64,000 nt of DNA from assembly GCF_020531965.1 (NCBI RefSeq), contig NZ_JAJAWH010000012.1:62001-126000 (forward strand), read 5' to 3'. The position numbers and the translations under genes were made by a program. The notes beneath the pieces were generated by a model. It ran no database searches. It was not told the DNA's origin and was given only the letters and a program-made list of their open reading frames with translations. Below are positions 1 through 9,463 of the stretch, piece by piece. Every line of letters begins with the position of its first letter. The stretch's first letter is position 1. This stretch comes from Pseudorhizobium xiangyangii. Lineage in GTDB: Bacteria > Pseudomonadota > Alphaproteobacteria > Rhizobiales > Rhizobiaceae.

Positions 1-186
1 GTCGCGAAGGATGGGGACGGTCTTCGAGAAGCCGTCTTCCAGGTCTGGGACCGCAGTGAAGGGATACGGTCGTTCGATGAAGTCCAGTCCCTTGTGGGCA
101 AGCGCCATCGAGACCTTCCAGCAATGGGGCGAGAAAGGCCGGTTTTCATCCTTTCCGCACAAAGAATAGAGGACGCGCGTCATCAT
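1..186 (-). CDS. Glutathione S-transferase-like protein (N-terminal part, cut by window edge)
   Basis: Only the first ~62 codons are visible; the rest lies left of base 1. The translation begins MMTRVLYSLCGKD, continues through HCWKVSMALAHKGL and ends near SKTVPILRD. This fits the thioredoxin-like N-terminal domain of glutathione S-transferases: a beta strand, a CGKDENRPFSPHCW segment in the position of the catalytic loop, helix 1, then a Val-Pro-Ile turn matching the cis-Pro that contacts glutathione. Two adjacent ATGs (184-186 and 181-183) follow a GGGAG ribosome-binding sequence, so the start may be one codon shorter. It is divergent from the DinB gene. The substrate cannot be assigned; beta-etherase-like GSTs are the nearest resemblance I recognise. 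Confidence 0.7.
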   Translation of the reverse strand, partial: MMTRVLYSLCGKDENRPFSPHCWKVSMALAHKGLDFIERPYPFTAVPDLEDGFSKTVPILRD

Positions 187-319
187 TGGGCTCCCGGCAT
201 TTGATCGGAGCATTCTGGGGAGGCATCGGGCAAAGTCCAATCACCAAATTTCATGGATGGCATCATGCCGCTGTAAGATCTTCGCGGCTAAGGTGCCGCA
301 ACCGACCGAGGAGATATTC

Positions 320-829
320 ATGCGCCGCCACTTCCAGATGTTCGCCCATTACAACCGCTGGGCCAACGGACGCGTTTACGATGCCTGTGGCGAACTCTCG
401 GACGAGGAGTATCGCGCCGATAGGCGCGCATTCTTCGGTTCGGCGCACCGCACGCTCAACCATCTTCTCGCGACCGATCGCATCTGGATGAAGCGCATCA
501 CCGGCGATGGCGATGCGCCAAGCACACTGGATGCGGTGCTTTTCGAGGATTTCGGCGCCCTGCGGGAGGCAAGGACGGAGGAAGACCAGCGCCTCATCGA
601 TTTCATCAATGGGCTGGGCGACGAACAGATCTCAAGGTCCTTCACCTACACGCCGATCAGCAATCCCGTACAGATCACCCAACCGCTCGGCCCCGTCCTC
701 GCCCATGTTTTCAACCATCAGACGCACCATCGAGGTCAGGTCCATTCCATCCTCACCTCGCTTGGAAAGCCGTCGCTGGTGCTTGACCTGATCTATTTCC
801 TGCGCGCCGAAGGCCAGAAATGGATGTAG
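320..829 (+). CDS. DinB family protein
   Basis: 169 residues, the usual size for the DinB four-helix-bundle family. The opening MRRHFQMFAHYNRWAN, a central RTLNHLLATDRIW segment and the C-terminal HQTHHRGQ motif carry the three histidines that bind a divalent metal in DinB/YfiT proteins. The open frame extends upstream to 257, but the start at 320 is preferred because GAGGAG lies 7-12 bases before it and the fold begins there. Family members are metal-dependent and mostly of unknown substrate; several are thiol (mycothiol or bacillithiol) transferases in other phyla, but no specific activity can be inferred here. Monocistronic by context. Confidence 0.85.
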   Translation: MRRHFQMFAHYNRWANGRVYDACGELSDEEYRADRRAFFGSAHRTLNHLLATDRIWMKRITGDGDAPSTLDAVLFEDFGALREARTEEDQRLIDFINGLGDEQISRSFTYTPISNPVQITQPLGPVLAHVFNHQTHHRGQVHSILTSLGKPSLVLDLIYFLRAEGQKWM

Positions 830-903
830 CGCCACCGGCGGGTCAACGTGTCTTCGTCTTCTTCATATTGCTTTGGTGACAAGTTTCGGCCAAAACCGCC
901 GCC

Positions 904-2787
904 ATGATAACAATTACCGATCTTTCCGCCCGCATCGCCGGGCGCCTGCTTCTCGATCATGCCAGCGTCACGCTTCCAGCCGGCACCAAGGCCGGGCTCG
1001 TTGGCCGCAACGGAGCGGGCAAATCCACACTGTTCCGCGTCATCACCGGCGACATGGGTTCAGAAACCGGTTCCGTCTCTCTTCCGAAAAGCGCCCGCAT
1101 CGGCCAGGTGGCACAGGAAGCACCCGGCACCGAGGATTCCCTTCTGGAAATCGTTCTCGCCGCCGACAAGGAACGTGCCGCCCTGATGAATGAGGCCGAG
1201 ACCGCAACCGATCCGCACCGGATCGCCGACATCCAGATGCGTCTCGTCGATATCGACGCCCATTCGGCCGAAGCGCGCGCCGCCAGCATTCTCGCCGGCC
1301 TCGGCTTCTCGCAGGAAGCCCAGCTCCGGCCCGCCTCGTCCTTCTCCGGCGGCTGGCGCATGCGCGTGGCGCTCGCCTCGGTGCTCTTCGCCGAACCCGA
1401 CCTGCTGCTGCTCGACGAACCGACCAACTATCTCGACCTCGAAGGCACGCTCTGGCTGGAGGATTATGTGCGGCGTTATCCGCACACGGTCATCGTCATC
1501 AGCCACGACCGCGACATGCTCAACAACGCCGTCAATTCAATCGTCCATCTCGACCAGAAGAAGCTTACCTTCTATCGCGGCGGCTACGACCAGTTCGAAC
1601 GCCAGAAGGCCGAGAACGACGAGTTGCAGATGAAGGCGAAGGCCAAGAACGACGCGGCCCGCAAGCACCTGCAGAGCTTTATCGACCGGTTCAAGGCGAA
1701 GGCCTCCAAGGCCAAGCAGGCGCAATCAAGGGTCAAGGCGTTGGAGCGGATGGGAACGGTCGCCTCGGTGATCGAGGACCACGTCCAGCCGATCACCTTC
1801 CCGGAACCGGAAAAGCAACCCGCCTCGCCGATCATCTCCGTTCAGAACGCCGCAGTGGGCTACGAGCCGGGCAAGCCGATCCTGAAGAACATTACGCTGC
1901 GCATCGACAATGACGACCGCATCGCATTGCTTGGCTCGAACGGCAACGGCAAGTCTACCTTCGCAAAATTCGTCGCCGGCCGGCTTGCTGCCGAGAGCGG
2001 CGAACTGCGTCTGGCGCCGAGCCTGAAGGTCGGCTTCTTCGCCCAGCATCAGCTCGACGATCTCGTTCCCGGCGATTCCCCGGTGGAACATGTGCGCCGC
2101 CTGATGCCGGCGGCACCGGAGGCCAAGGTGCGCGCCCGTGTCGCCCAGATGGGGCTTGCCACGGAAAAGATGTCGACCGCCGCCAAGGACCTGTCGGGTG
2201 GCGAAAAGGCACGTCTGTTGATGGGCCTTGCCGCATTCCACGCGCCGAACCTGCTTATCCTCGACGAGCCGACCAACCATCTCGACATCGACAGCCGCCG
2301 CGCGCTGATCGAGGCGCTCAATGATTACGAAGGCGCCGTGATCCTGATCTCTCACGATCGGCATCTGATCGAAGCGACTGTCGATCGTCTCTGGCTGGTC
2401 AACAACGGCACCGTACAGACCTTCGAAGGCGATCTGGAAGAGTATCGCGACCTGATTGTCAGTTCCGGTAAAAAAAAAGAAGAAAAGCCGCAGCTGATTG
2501 ATGATGCGGCCTCAAAGGCGGAGCAGCGGAAAGCGAGCGCGGAACGTCGCGCCTCGCTTTCGCCGTTGCGGAAAAAGATCAACGAAATCGAATCCTTGAC
2601 CGGCAAGCTTGAGAAGCTGATTCAGGCGCTTGATAAAGAGCTTGCAGACCCGGCGCTCTACGAGAAGGCGCCTGCCAAGGCTGCACAGAAGGCCAAGGAA
2701 CGCGGTGAGGCAGCCGCTAAGCTGTCGGCCGCCGAGGAAGAATGGCTGATGCTGTCCTCCGAGTATGAAGAGGCGATGGCCGGGTAA
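904..2787 (+). CDS. ABC-F family ATP-binding protein (YheS/Uup-like)
   Basis: 627 residues with two ABC ATPase domains and no membrane segment, which defines the ABC-F class acting on ribosomes or nucleic acid rather than in transport. The first domain has Walker A GRNGAGKST near residue 38, signature FSGGW and Walker B LLLLDEPTNYLD. A charged linker (about 225-290, Lys/Ala/Gln rich) follows, then the second domain with GSNGNGKST, LSGGEKAR and LLILDEPTNHLD. The C-terminal ~100 residues are a Lys/Glu/Ala-rich coiled coil. By family knowledge it probably relieves ribosome stalling. A run of nine A at 2470-2478 encodes the junction between the second ATPase domain and the coiled coil; see findings. 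Confidence 0.93.
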   Translation: MITITDLSARIAGRLLLDHASVTLPAGTKAGLVGRNGAGKSTLFRVITGDMGSETGSVSLPKSARIGQVAQEAPGTEDSLLEIVLAADKERAALMNEAETATDPHRIADIQMRLVDIDAHSAEARAASILAGLGFSQEAQLRPASSFSGGWRMRVALASVLFAEPDLLLLDEPTNYLDLEGTLWLEDYVRRYPHTVIVISHDRDMLNNAVNSIVHLDQKKLTFYRGGYDQFERQKAENDELQMKAKAKNDAARKHLQSFIDRFKAKASKAKQAQSRVKALERMGTVASVIEDHVQPITFPEPEKQPASPIISVQNAAVGYEPGKPILKNITLRIDNDDRIALLGSNGNGKSTFAKFVAGRLAAESGELRLAPSLKVGFFAQHQLDDLVPGDSPVEHVRRLMPAAPEAKVRARVAQMGLATEKMSTAAKDLSGGEKARLLMGLAAFHAPNLLILDEPTNHLDIDSRRALIEALNDYEGAVILISHDRHLIEATVDRLWLVNNGTVQTFEGDLEEYRDLIVSSGKKKEEKPQLIDDAASKAEQRKASAERRASLSPLRKKINEIESLTGKLEKLIQALDKELADPALYEKAPAKAAQKAKERGEAAAKLSAAEEEWLMLSSEYEEAMAG

Positions 2788-2898
2788 GCTCGCGCGCAGA
2801 TCGATCCGCCATGATCGCCCCTTAACGTCACCGGGCGGTTGCTGCGGCTTTCTTCCATCCCTAGGTAAGGGCTTCCCGAGTGCATGAGGAGGCCTGCG

Positions 2899-4941
2899 AT
2901 GAACCTGTTTCTCGAAACCGACAACGACCCGAAGACGATCGCTTTCGTTGCCGAGCGCAACGAACATTCCGACCGGCAGTTCAGGACGCCCGAGTTCGAG
3001 AAGGACCGCGATGCGCTGAAGGCCATGATCGAGCGCGAGGACCGGCTGATCGTACCGGTGAGACGCGGCAAATGGCTGTTCGACTTCCACCGCTCGAAGA
3101 ACAACCCGTTCGGTATCTGGCGCCGCCTGCCCGTCGGCCAGGAGCCGCGCCCGGACGCTCCCTGGGAAACCGTTTTTGACTTCGACGCTTTCTGCGAAAA
3201 GGAAGGCAAGCGCTGGATCTATTCCGGTGCCGTCACCAGCCCTTACGAGCCGACCCGCGTGCTGTTGATCCTCTCGGATGGCGGTTCCGACCAGGTGCGA
3301 TTGCTGGAATTCGACACGGAAACCAGGACGATCGTCGAGGGCGGCTTCGACACGCCACCGGCAAGGGCGCATGCCAGCTGGATCAGCCCCGACGAGATCG
3401 CCTATTTCGGCGCGGCCGATGAAAATTCCGCCACCCGTTCGGGCTGGCCGAGAGTAGGCCGCCGTCTCAAGCGCGGGGTCCCCCCTCAGGATGCGCCGAT
3501 CCTCTTCGAGGCAGACAAGGACGACGTCACCGGCATGGCGGGCATTATCGACCCGCTGTTCTGGGGCGGCAAAGCGGGTGAGCGCGGAATCGAATTTTTC
3601 ACGAACGTTCACGATATCGGCAAGGCAAGCATTCACATCAGGAATGCGAGCGGCAGCCTGCAACGCCTGGACCTGCCAAAGGAATCGGATACCGACTACA
3701 ACCACACCCACGTGCTCTGGCGGGCGAAAACCGCCGAGCGGCACCCGAGCGGTAGCCTGATCCTTCAGGATTTTTTACCGTTCACCGCCGAACCGCTTGG
3801 CAAGGCGCGCGTCCTGTTCACGCCTCGGGAAGGCCAGTCTGTCGCGCAATTTGCCCTGTTGAAGACCTGGGCCGCGTTCGTCGTCAGCGACCGCATGGTG
3901 CCTAAATTCTTCCTGCTCGACCTGACGAAGCCGGACGGGAAACCGCAGGAACTGGCGCTGCCGGAAGAGTTGCAGAGTGTCGGTTTTCGCCTGCTCGATG
4001 CCGACCTAACGCTTGGAGAAGAAATCCTCACGGTCATCGGCCAGGGCTTTCTTCTTCCCTCCAGCGCCTACAGCCTCGACCTGACCGACCATGACGCCAC
4101 GCCGGTGCTCGTGCCACTCGGCTCGACGCCCGTCTATTTCGATGCCGACGGCATGCAGTCCGAACTTCTGGAGGCAACGTCGGAGGATGGCACCAAGGTG
4201 CCTTATCATATCGTCCTGCCGAAAACGTGGACGAAGGGCGAGCTTCCGGTGCTGATGTACGGTTATGGCGGCTTCGAAGTGTCGCTGTCGCCCGTCTATT
4301 CCGGTGCCTACGGCCTGTGGCTCGGCCAGGGCGGCGCCTTTGTTCAGGCCTATATCCGCGGCGGCGGCGAGCTTGGTCCCGACTGGCACAAGACCGCCAA
4401 GGGCAAGGGGCGCCACAAGGCATTCGAAGACTTCGTCGCGGTCGCCCGCGATCTGGTGAAACGCGGGTACACCAAGCCATCGCGCATCGCCTGCAACGGC
4501 GGCAGCAATGGTGGCCTGCTAACCTCAGTGATGCTGACCCGTTACCCGCAGGATTTCGGCGCGGTGTGGACCTCGGTGCCGGTGATCGACATGTCGCGCT
4601 TCCATCTCTTCCCGTCCGGCAAGGCCTGGATGGACGAATACGGCAATCCGGACGTGGCGGAAGACCTCGAGACCATGCTGGCCTATTCACCGCTGCATCA
4701 GGTGAAACCGGTCGGCGAGATCACCTATCCGCCGGTCTATATCGATAGTTCCACCAATGACGACCGGGTACATCCCTCGCACGCCCGTCGCTTCGCCAAG
4801 CGACTGATCGATTCCGGGCACGAACCGTTCTTCCACGAATACGGTTCCGGCGGCCATGGCGGTGCCGGCGACAGCGGTGAACTGGCGGCGCGGCAGGCCA
4901 TGGGCTACAGCTTTTTGCGCAAGACGATCATGAAGGGCTGA
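2899..4941 (+). CDS. Prolyl oligopeptidase family serine peptidase (S9A)
   Basis: 680 residues, the normal size for S9A peptidases: an N-terminal beta-propeller (about 70-410) followed by an alpha/beta-hydrolase domain. The catalytic triad is visible: Ser536 in NGGSNGG, Asp621 or 622 in TNDDRVHP, and His653 in GSGGHGG. The domain entry LPVLMYGYGGFE and the RGGGELG segment are also typical. The start at 2899 is chosen over 2884 because GAGGAGG (2886-2892) lies six bases before it. There is no signal peptide, so it is probably a cytoplasmic enzyme cleaving short Pro-containing peptides. It is convergent with holC, with a shared hairpin between them. Confidence 0.92.
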   Translation: MNLFLETDNDPKTIAFVAERNEHSDRQFRTPEFEKDRDALKAMIEREDRLIVPVRRGKWLFDFHRSKNNPFGIWRRLPVGQEPRPDAPWETVFDFDAFCEKEGKRWIYSGAVTSPYEPTRVLLILSDGGSDQVRLLEFDTETRTIVEGGFDTPPARAHASWISPDEIAYFGAADENSATRSGWPRVGRRLKRGVPPQDAPILFEADKDDVTGMAGIIDPLFWGGKAGERGIEFFTNVHDIGKASIHIRNASGSLQRLDLPKESDTDYNHTHVLWRAKTAERHPSGSLILQDFLPFTAEPLGKARVLFTPREGQSVAQFALLKTWAAFVVSDRMVPKFFLLDLTKPDGKPQELALPEELQSVGFRLLDADLTLGEEILTVIGQGFLLPSSAYSLDLTDHDATPVLVPLGSTPVYFDADGMQSELLEATSEDGTKVPYHIVLPKTWTKGELPVLMYGYGGFEVSLSPVYSGAYGLWLGQGGAFVQAYIRGGGELGPDWHKTAKGKGRHKAFEDFVAVARDLVKRGYTKPSRIACNGGSNGGLLTSVMLTRYPQDFGAVWTSVPVIDMSRFHLFPSGKAWMDEYGNPDVAEDLETMLAYSPLHQVKPVGEITYPPVYIDSSTNDDRVHPSHARRFAKRLIDSGHEPFFHEYGSGGHGGAGDSGELAARQAMGYSFLRKTIMKG

Positions 4942-4971
4942 ACCCCGGTCAGGCCGCGCCAGATGATCGAA

Positions 4972-5003
4972 GGGTAAAGGCGGCCATTACGCCTTCTTTA
5001 CCC
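4972..5003. terminator. Convergent terminator hairpin between the S9 peptidase and holC
   Basis: GGGTAAAG (4972-4979) pairs with CTTTACCC (4996-5003), with an inner GCG/CGC pairing. The structure includes the holC stop codon, which sits at 4987-4989. There is no clear T-run, but the position between converging genes supports a bidirectional terminator. Confidence 0.4.
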
Positions 5004-5436
5004 ACCGGCCTTCAGGCGACTGCTGCCAATAGGTCAGCGCGTGCCCCTCGCCCTTCAGCTTCTTCCACTGCGCACGCGCTTGCTCCAGCTGACCGGCGTC
5101 ATAACCGTCGAACATGAATACGACCCGCTCGTACGGATCGAGCGGCGGAGGCTCGGCGCCATCAACGACAAAGCGGACCGACGCCTCGTTGGCGTTATCG
5201 GCAGTCGCGGTCAACAGCACCGGCTGTGCTTCCGGTCGATCCGCGTCATCTGTTGAGTGGGGAAGAAAGCTGTCCTCCCTGAATGTCCAGAGATGGCTAT
5301 CGAGCGCATCGCGGCGCCCTTCCTCCTTCGTCTGGACGATAACGCGCCATCCACGTTCCACACTCTTCTCGAGGAGCGCCGGCAGCGCATCCTCGAGTTT
5401 CGATTCCGTCAGATGGTAGAAAAGGACTTCCGTCAT
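4987..5436 (-). CDS. holC: DNA polymerase III subunit chi
   Basis: 149 residues, the expected length of HolC. The N-terminus MTEVLFYHLTE, the segment KSVERGWRVIVQ and the LDSHLWTF motif are hallmark chi sequences, and the C-terminus ALTYWQQSPEGRW also fits. Chi links the clamp loader (through psi) to single-stranded DNA-binding protein at the replication fork. The gene begins two bases after the pepA stop codon (pepA ends at 5439), so the two are co-transcribed. The pepA-holC pairing is common in proteobacteria. Confidence 0.93.
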   Translation of the reverse strand: MTEVLFYHLTESKLEDALPALLEKSVERGWRVIVQTKEEGRRDALDSHLWTFREDSFLPHSTDDADRPEAQPVLLTATADNANEASVRFVVDGAEPPPLDPYERVVFMFDGYDAGQLEQARAQWKKLKGEGHALTYWQQSPEGRWVKKA

Positions 5437-5438
5437 AC

Positions 5439-6929
5439 CTAGCCTTCGTAGTGATCGCTTACGAGACGATCAAGAAGGCGGACACCGTAACCAGAGGCCC
5501 AGGACTGGCTGATCTCGGTGGAGGGCGAGTTCATGGCTGTTCCGGCGACGTCGAGATGGGCCCAATGGGTGTCCCCAACGAAACGCTTCAGGAATTGTGC
5601 CGCGGTAATGGCTCCCGCATGGCGCCCGCCGGTGTTCTTCATGTCGGCAAACTTGGAATCGATCATCTTGTCGTATTCCTTGCCAAGCGGCATGCGCCAA
5701 AGCTTTTCGCCCGTCGCCTCGCCAGCTGCCGAAAGCCGGGTCGCAAGTTCGTCGTCATTGGAGAAGAGGCCCGCCGCCTGGTTGCCCAGAGCAACGAGGA
5801 TCGCGCCCGTCAGGGTCGCCAGATTGATCATGAAGCGCGGCTTGAAACGGTCGTTGCAATACCAGAGGGCATCCCCAAGCACGAGCCGGCCTTCCGCGTC
5901 GGTGTTGATGATCTCGATGGTCTGACCCGACATCGACGTCACGATATCGCCGGGGCGTTGGGCGTTGCCGTCCGGCATGTTCTCGACGAGACCGATGATG
6001 CCGACAACATTGACCTTCGCCTTGCGGGCCGCAAGCGTGTGCATCAGGCCGGTTACGGCCGCCGCCCCGCCCATGTCACCCTTCATATCCTCCATGCCGG
6101 CTCCCGGCTTGATGGAAATGCCGCCCGAATCGAACACGACGCCCTTGCCGATGAACGCGACCGGCGGCTCTTTTGGCTTTCCGCCCTTCCACTGCATGAC
6201 AGCAAGCCGCGGCGGGCGCACCGAGCCCTGAGCAACGCCGAGCAGCGCTCCCATCTTCAGCTCGCCCATTTCCTTCTCGGTCAGGATCTCGACCTGGACG
6301 CCGAGTTTTTCCAGTGCCTTTGCCCTGTCGGCGAATTCGACCGGACCGAGGACGTTGGGAGGCAGGTTGACCAGATCGCGCGCGAGCACAACACCGCCGG
6401 CGACCGCCTCGGCCTCGGCAAGCGCCTTTTTCGCTCCGGCATGAGCACGGGTGACGATGGTGACGGCCACCTTCTTCGGCGGCTTGTCCTCGTCATCCTT
6501 CTTCTTCGTCTTGTACGCGTCGAAACTGTAGGCTCTGAGCATAAGACCCAAAGCGAAGTCTGCAGCCAGGGCAGGCTCCACCTGAAGTCCCGGCGCATCG
6601 AGATAAACGACGACCCGGGTGGCGGCCTTGAACCCTGCAGCGGCGGCACCGCCCGCCCTCAGCCAGTCATGCGCGGTCAGCGCATCCAATTTACCCAGTC
6701 CAAGGACGACCAGGCGGTCCGCCTTCGACCCGTGCGGCGCGATGAGATCCAGCGTGCTCATGGATTTCGCCGTGAATTTCGCGATCTTGGCCGCCCGCGC
6801 GGACACGTTTTCAGGATCGGCATCCGCCAGTCCGGCGGGTGCATCCTGCCCGGCCAGCTGCAGCATCACGGCAAGGGATCCGTCCAACGTTGCGGATGCG
6901 GCAAAGTCGATTTCATATTGGGTTGACAT
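5439..6929 (-). CDS. pepA: Leucyl aminopeptidase (M17)
   Basis: 496 residues. The M17 signature NTDAEGR, the metal-site segment [16 protein letters not shown] and the [10 protein letters not shown] loop identify a hexameric two-metal aminopeptidase that releases N-terminal residues in the cytoplasm. The start is the ATG at 6927-6929 (MSTQYEIDF), preceded by a strong GGAGGGG sequence; an upstream in-frame ATG at 6971 has no such support. A promoter-like TTGACG / 17 bases / ATTTTA is seen upstream. In gamma-proteobacteria PepA also binds DNA, but that need not hold here. It is first in an operon with holC. Confidence 0.95.
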   Translation of the reverse strand: MSTQYEIDFAASATLDGSLAVMLQLAGQDAPAGLADADPENVSARAAKIAKFTAKSMSTLDLIAPHGSKADRLVVLGLGKLDALTAHDWLRAGGAAAAGFKAATRVVVYLDAPGLQVEPALAADFALGLMLRAYSFDAYKTKKKDDEDKPPKKVAVTIVTRAHAGAKKALAEAEAVAGGVVLARDLVNLPPNVLGPVEFADRAKALEKLGVQVEILTEKEMGELKMGALLGVAQGSVRPPRLAVMQWKGGKPKEPPVAFIGKGVVFDSGGISIKPGAGMEDMKGDMGGAAAVTGLMHTLAARKAKVNVVGIIGLVENMPDGNAQRPGDIVTSMSGQTIEIINTDAEGRLVLGDALWYCNDRFKPRFMINLATLTGAILVALGNQAAGLFSNDDELATRLSAAGEATGEKLWRMPLGKEYDKMIDSKFADMKNTGGRHAGAITAAQFLKRFVGDTHWAHLDVAGTAMNSPSTEISQSWASGYGVRLLDRLVSDHYEG

Positions 6930-7214
6930 CGTCCCCTCCAGATTCGTGGTGATACTCCGGCGGATCATCACTGTTTCATACGAGATGACAAGCGTTCCGT
7001 TGGCTTTTGCCGGAGCTTGCCCGATACCGCCGACGATCCGGGGCGAAGGAAAGCCCCGCGTAACGTAAAATTTCTAAATGACACAGTCCGTCAAAAAATC
7101 GCATTTGCAAACAAATTGTAAGTGGAACACTGTCGCCAACCCTATGGCGATCGCTTAGATAGGCGCAGCCACGCGTGCGTCGCCCATTGACCCGAACCAC
7201 GACACCAGGACGCA
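6930..7214. promoter_or_regulatory. Divergent promoter region pepA / lptF
   Basis: This 285-base region holds no credible ORF. The minus strand carries a candidate pepA promoter (listed separately). For lptF I see a plausible ribosome-binding AGGACG just before 7215 but no convincing -35/-10 pair. An A/T-richer stretch at about 7065-7120 is the only departure from the local GC-rich composition. Confidence 0.5.
7066..7094 (-). promoter_or_regulatory. Candidate pepA promoter
   Basis: Read on the minus strand: TTGACG (7094-7089), a 17-base spacer, then ATTTTA (7071-7066). The -35 matches the rhizobial sigma70 preference CTTGAC well, while the -10 is only fair. It would give a leader of about 130 bases before the pepA start. 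Confidence 0.4.
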
Positions 7215-8378
7215 ATGAAGCTGCTCGAGATCTACATACTGCGCAGGATCATACAGATGTTTCTGGTGACCCTGCTGCCAGTACTGACCATCATCTGGTC
7301 GATCCAGGTGCTGGGTCGGATCAACCTGGTTACGGATACGGGCCAGTCGATGGGTTCGTTCATGACGCTCGCGACCTTCATCCTGCCGACAATCATTCCG
7401 GTCGTGCTGCCTTTTGCCCTGGCGATCGGAATCACGCAGACGCTCACGGCGATGAATAACGATTCGGAATTGCCGGTCATCGATGCGGCCGGCGCGTCAC
7501 GCAGCATCATCTATCGCCCGGTCCTGCTGCTGGCGGCTTTCCTCAGCATGTTTTCCTTCGTCGTTGCCAACTTCGTCGAGCCCCCCGCTCGCGTCGCCGC
7601 CCGGCACATGGTTGCCGAGGCCTATGCCGACCTTCTGTCCTCGGTCATCGAAGAGAAGACTTTTCGCAGCATCGAAGACGGCCTGTACGTCCAGATCTCG
7701 GAGCGTCATTCCGGACGCATCCTGACCGGTCTTTTCGTGGTCGACAGCCGGGATCCGAGCTTCGACCTTATTTACTACGCTCGCGAAGGTTCGATCGACG
7801 AGAGCGGGACGTCGTTGACCATGCGTGACGGCGAGGTTCACCGAAAGACCCCCGACGGCCGCATCTCGATCATCAAGTTTGTCTCTTATGCCTTTGACTT
7901 GTCGGCGATGTCCGGGGAAGAGGCACCTTCTCTGAACGCCGGCGACCGCACGCTCGGGTTCCTGCTCAATCCCGACCCGACGGATCCGCATGTAAAAGGG
8001 TCGCCGGGAAGTTATCGGTCGGAATTGCACGGGCGCCTGACCGAATGGCTGTTCCCGTTCATGTTCGCGCTCATCTCGCTGATCATCGCGGGCGATTCCC
8101 GCTCGCACCGACAGACGCGCCTTCATCCGATGGTTGCTGCACTGATACTCGCTTTCGCGCTGCGCTGGGTCGGGTTCTCGGTCAAGAACCTCGTCAAACA
8201 GGATGAGGCATACATTTTCCTGATGTACCTGCTGCCGGTGGCGACGATCGGCGGCAGCATCTATCTTCTCGCCACCCGGCGACAAATCCGCATGCCGCAG
8301 GCCGTCTCACGCCTGTTTACAGTTCTCTGGCAACGCGCGCAGCAGCGCTGGGCCGACCGGGCCGGAGGTCGGGCATGA
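7215..8378 (+). CDS. lptF: LPS export ABC transporter permease LptF
   Basis: 387 residues of the YjgP/YjgQ family. Three N-terminal membrane helices (about 12-120), a periplasmic beta-jellyroll domain (about 130-260) and three C-terminal helices (about 275-365) give the LptF/LptG topology. The opening MKLLEIYILRRII is typical of LptF. With LptG and the LptB ATPase (not in this window) it extracts lipopolysaccharide from the inner membrane and hands it to LptC/LptA. Its stop overlaps the lptG start by four bases (ATGA, 8375-8378), indicating translational coupling. Confidence 0.95.
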   Translation: MKLLEIYILRRIIQMFLVTLLPVLTIIWSIQVLGRINLVTDTGQSMGSFMTLATFILPTIIPVVLPFALAIGITQTLTAMNNDSELPVIDAAGASRSIIYRPVLLLAAFLSMFSFVVANFVEPPARVAARHMVAEAYADLLSSVIEEKTFRSIEDGLYVQISERHSGRILTGLFVVDSRDPSFDLIYYAREGSIDESGTSLTMRDGEVHRKTPDGRISIIKFVSYAFDLSAMSGEEAPSLNAGDRTLGFLLNPDPTDPHVKGSPGSYRSELHGRLTEWLFPFMFALISLIIAGDSRSHRQTRLHPMVAALILAFALRWVGFSVKNLVKQDEAYIFLMYLLPVATIGGSIYLLATRRQIRMPQAVSRLFTVLWQRAQQRWADRAGGRA

Positions 8379-9463
8379 TCTATTCGACACTCGGCCGCTA
8401 CTTCCTGCGTCGCTACATCGTCACGGCCATCTGGTTTTTCCTGGGCGTCTGCGCGATCATATTCCTTGCCGATTTCAGCGAAACCAGCCGACGCATGGCA
8501 AGCATGCAAGGGTACTCGGTGTCGGGAGCGTTGGCGTTCACAGCCATGCGTACGCCGCTGATCTTCCTGCAGACCGTTCCCACCCTCACGCTGTTTATCG
8601 GCATGACGGTGATGATCGCCCTCAACCGCCGTTACGAACTCGTCGTGACAAGGGCGGCGGGCGTCTCGGTCTGGCAGTTCATGACGCCTTTTGTCACCGG
8701 CGCCTTCCTCATCGGCCTCTTCTCGATCCTTGTGGTCAACCCACTGGCAGCCTGGGGACAGCGCGAATCGATTTCGCTTGAGGCGTCCTGGCGCGAAGCC
8801 AGCAACCGCGCACCCCGCTCCACCTTCCTTCCCTGGATCAGGCAGGTATCGAACGGAAACGACGTCATTATCGGCGCCAAAAGCTACGAGGCGGAGGGAA
8901 CCGAGCTGTTCGACGTGGTGGTCATCCATTTCGACGGTGACGGGCGCGTGATCCTGCGACAGGATGCATCCAAAGCTAAGTTGGAAGATGGTTACTGGTC
9001 TCTTACCAACGTCATGGAGAATCGCCCGGGCGAAATTCCCGTGCGTATCGAGACGGCACAGGTCAGTACGAACCTGAAACAGGAGTTCCTCCAGGAAAGC
9101 CTGTCGCAGCCTGAAACCATTGCGTTTTTTGACCTTTCGCGAAAAATCGAGGTGGGCAAATCCTTCGGACTACCCACGAAAGCGCTGGAAACACAGTTTC
9201 ACTCGCTCATTTCACTGCCGCTGCTGCTTGTTGCGATGACTCTCATCGCGGCCACAGTAACGTTAAAATTCAGTCGCTTCGCACAATCTCGGTCAGTGAT
9301 TCTGGGTGGAATCGTTTCCGGCTTCGTGCTTTATGTCGTAACCGTGCTTGTGAAAGCATTCGGGAGCAGCGGGGCCGTGCCGCCATTGGTGGCGGTGTGG
9401 GTGCCGGTGATTGTCGCGACGGCCCTCGGCGCGACTATTCTGCTTCACCAGGAGGATGGCTAG
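8375..9463 (+). CDS. lptG: LPS export ABC transporter permease LptG
   Basis: 362 residues with the same six-helix plus periplasmic beta-domain layout as LptF. The opening LGRYFLRRYIVTAIWFFLGV is characteristic of LptG. It forms the heterodimeric permease of the LPS exporter with LptF. The ATGA overlap couples it to lptF. At its 3' end the sequence TAGTG joins its stop to the GTG start of lptD, and the lptD ribosome-binding site GGAGG lies within the last lptG codons. Confidence 0.95.
   Translation: MIYSTLGRYFLRRYIVTAIWFFLGVCAIIFLADFSETSRRMASMQGYSVSGALAFTAMRTPLIFLQTVPTLTLFIGMTVMIALNRRYELVVTRAAGVSVWQFMTPFVTGAFLIGLFSILVVNPLAAWGQRESISLEASWREASNRAPRSTFLPWIRQVSNGNDVIIGAKSYEAEGTELFDVVVIHFDGDGRVILRQDASKAKLEDGYWSLTNVMENRPGEIPVRIETAQVSTNLKQEFLQESLSQPETIAFFDLSRKIEVGKSFGLPTKALETQFHSLISLPLLLVAMTLIAATVTLKFSRFAQSRSVILGGIVSGFVLYVVTVLVKAFGSSGAVPPLVAVWVPVIVATALGATILLHQEDG

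Noticed and set aside
2512-3744. 410-codon open frame on the minus strand across the ABC-F and peptidase genes
   Set aside because: It is antisense to two genes with clear domains, lacks a ribosome-binding site and any recognisable fold; long antisense frames are expected at this GC content.
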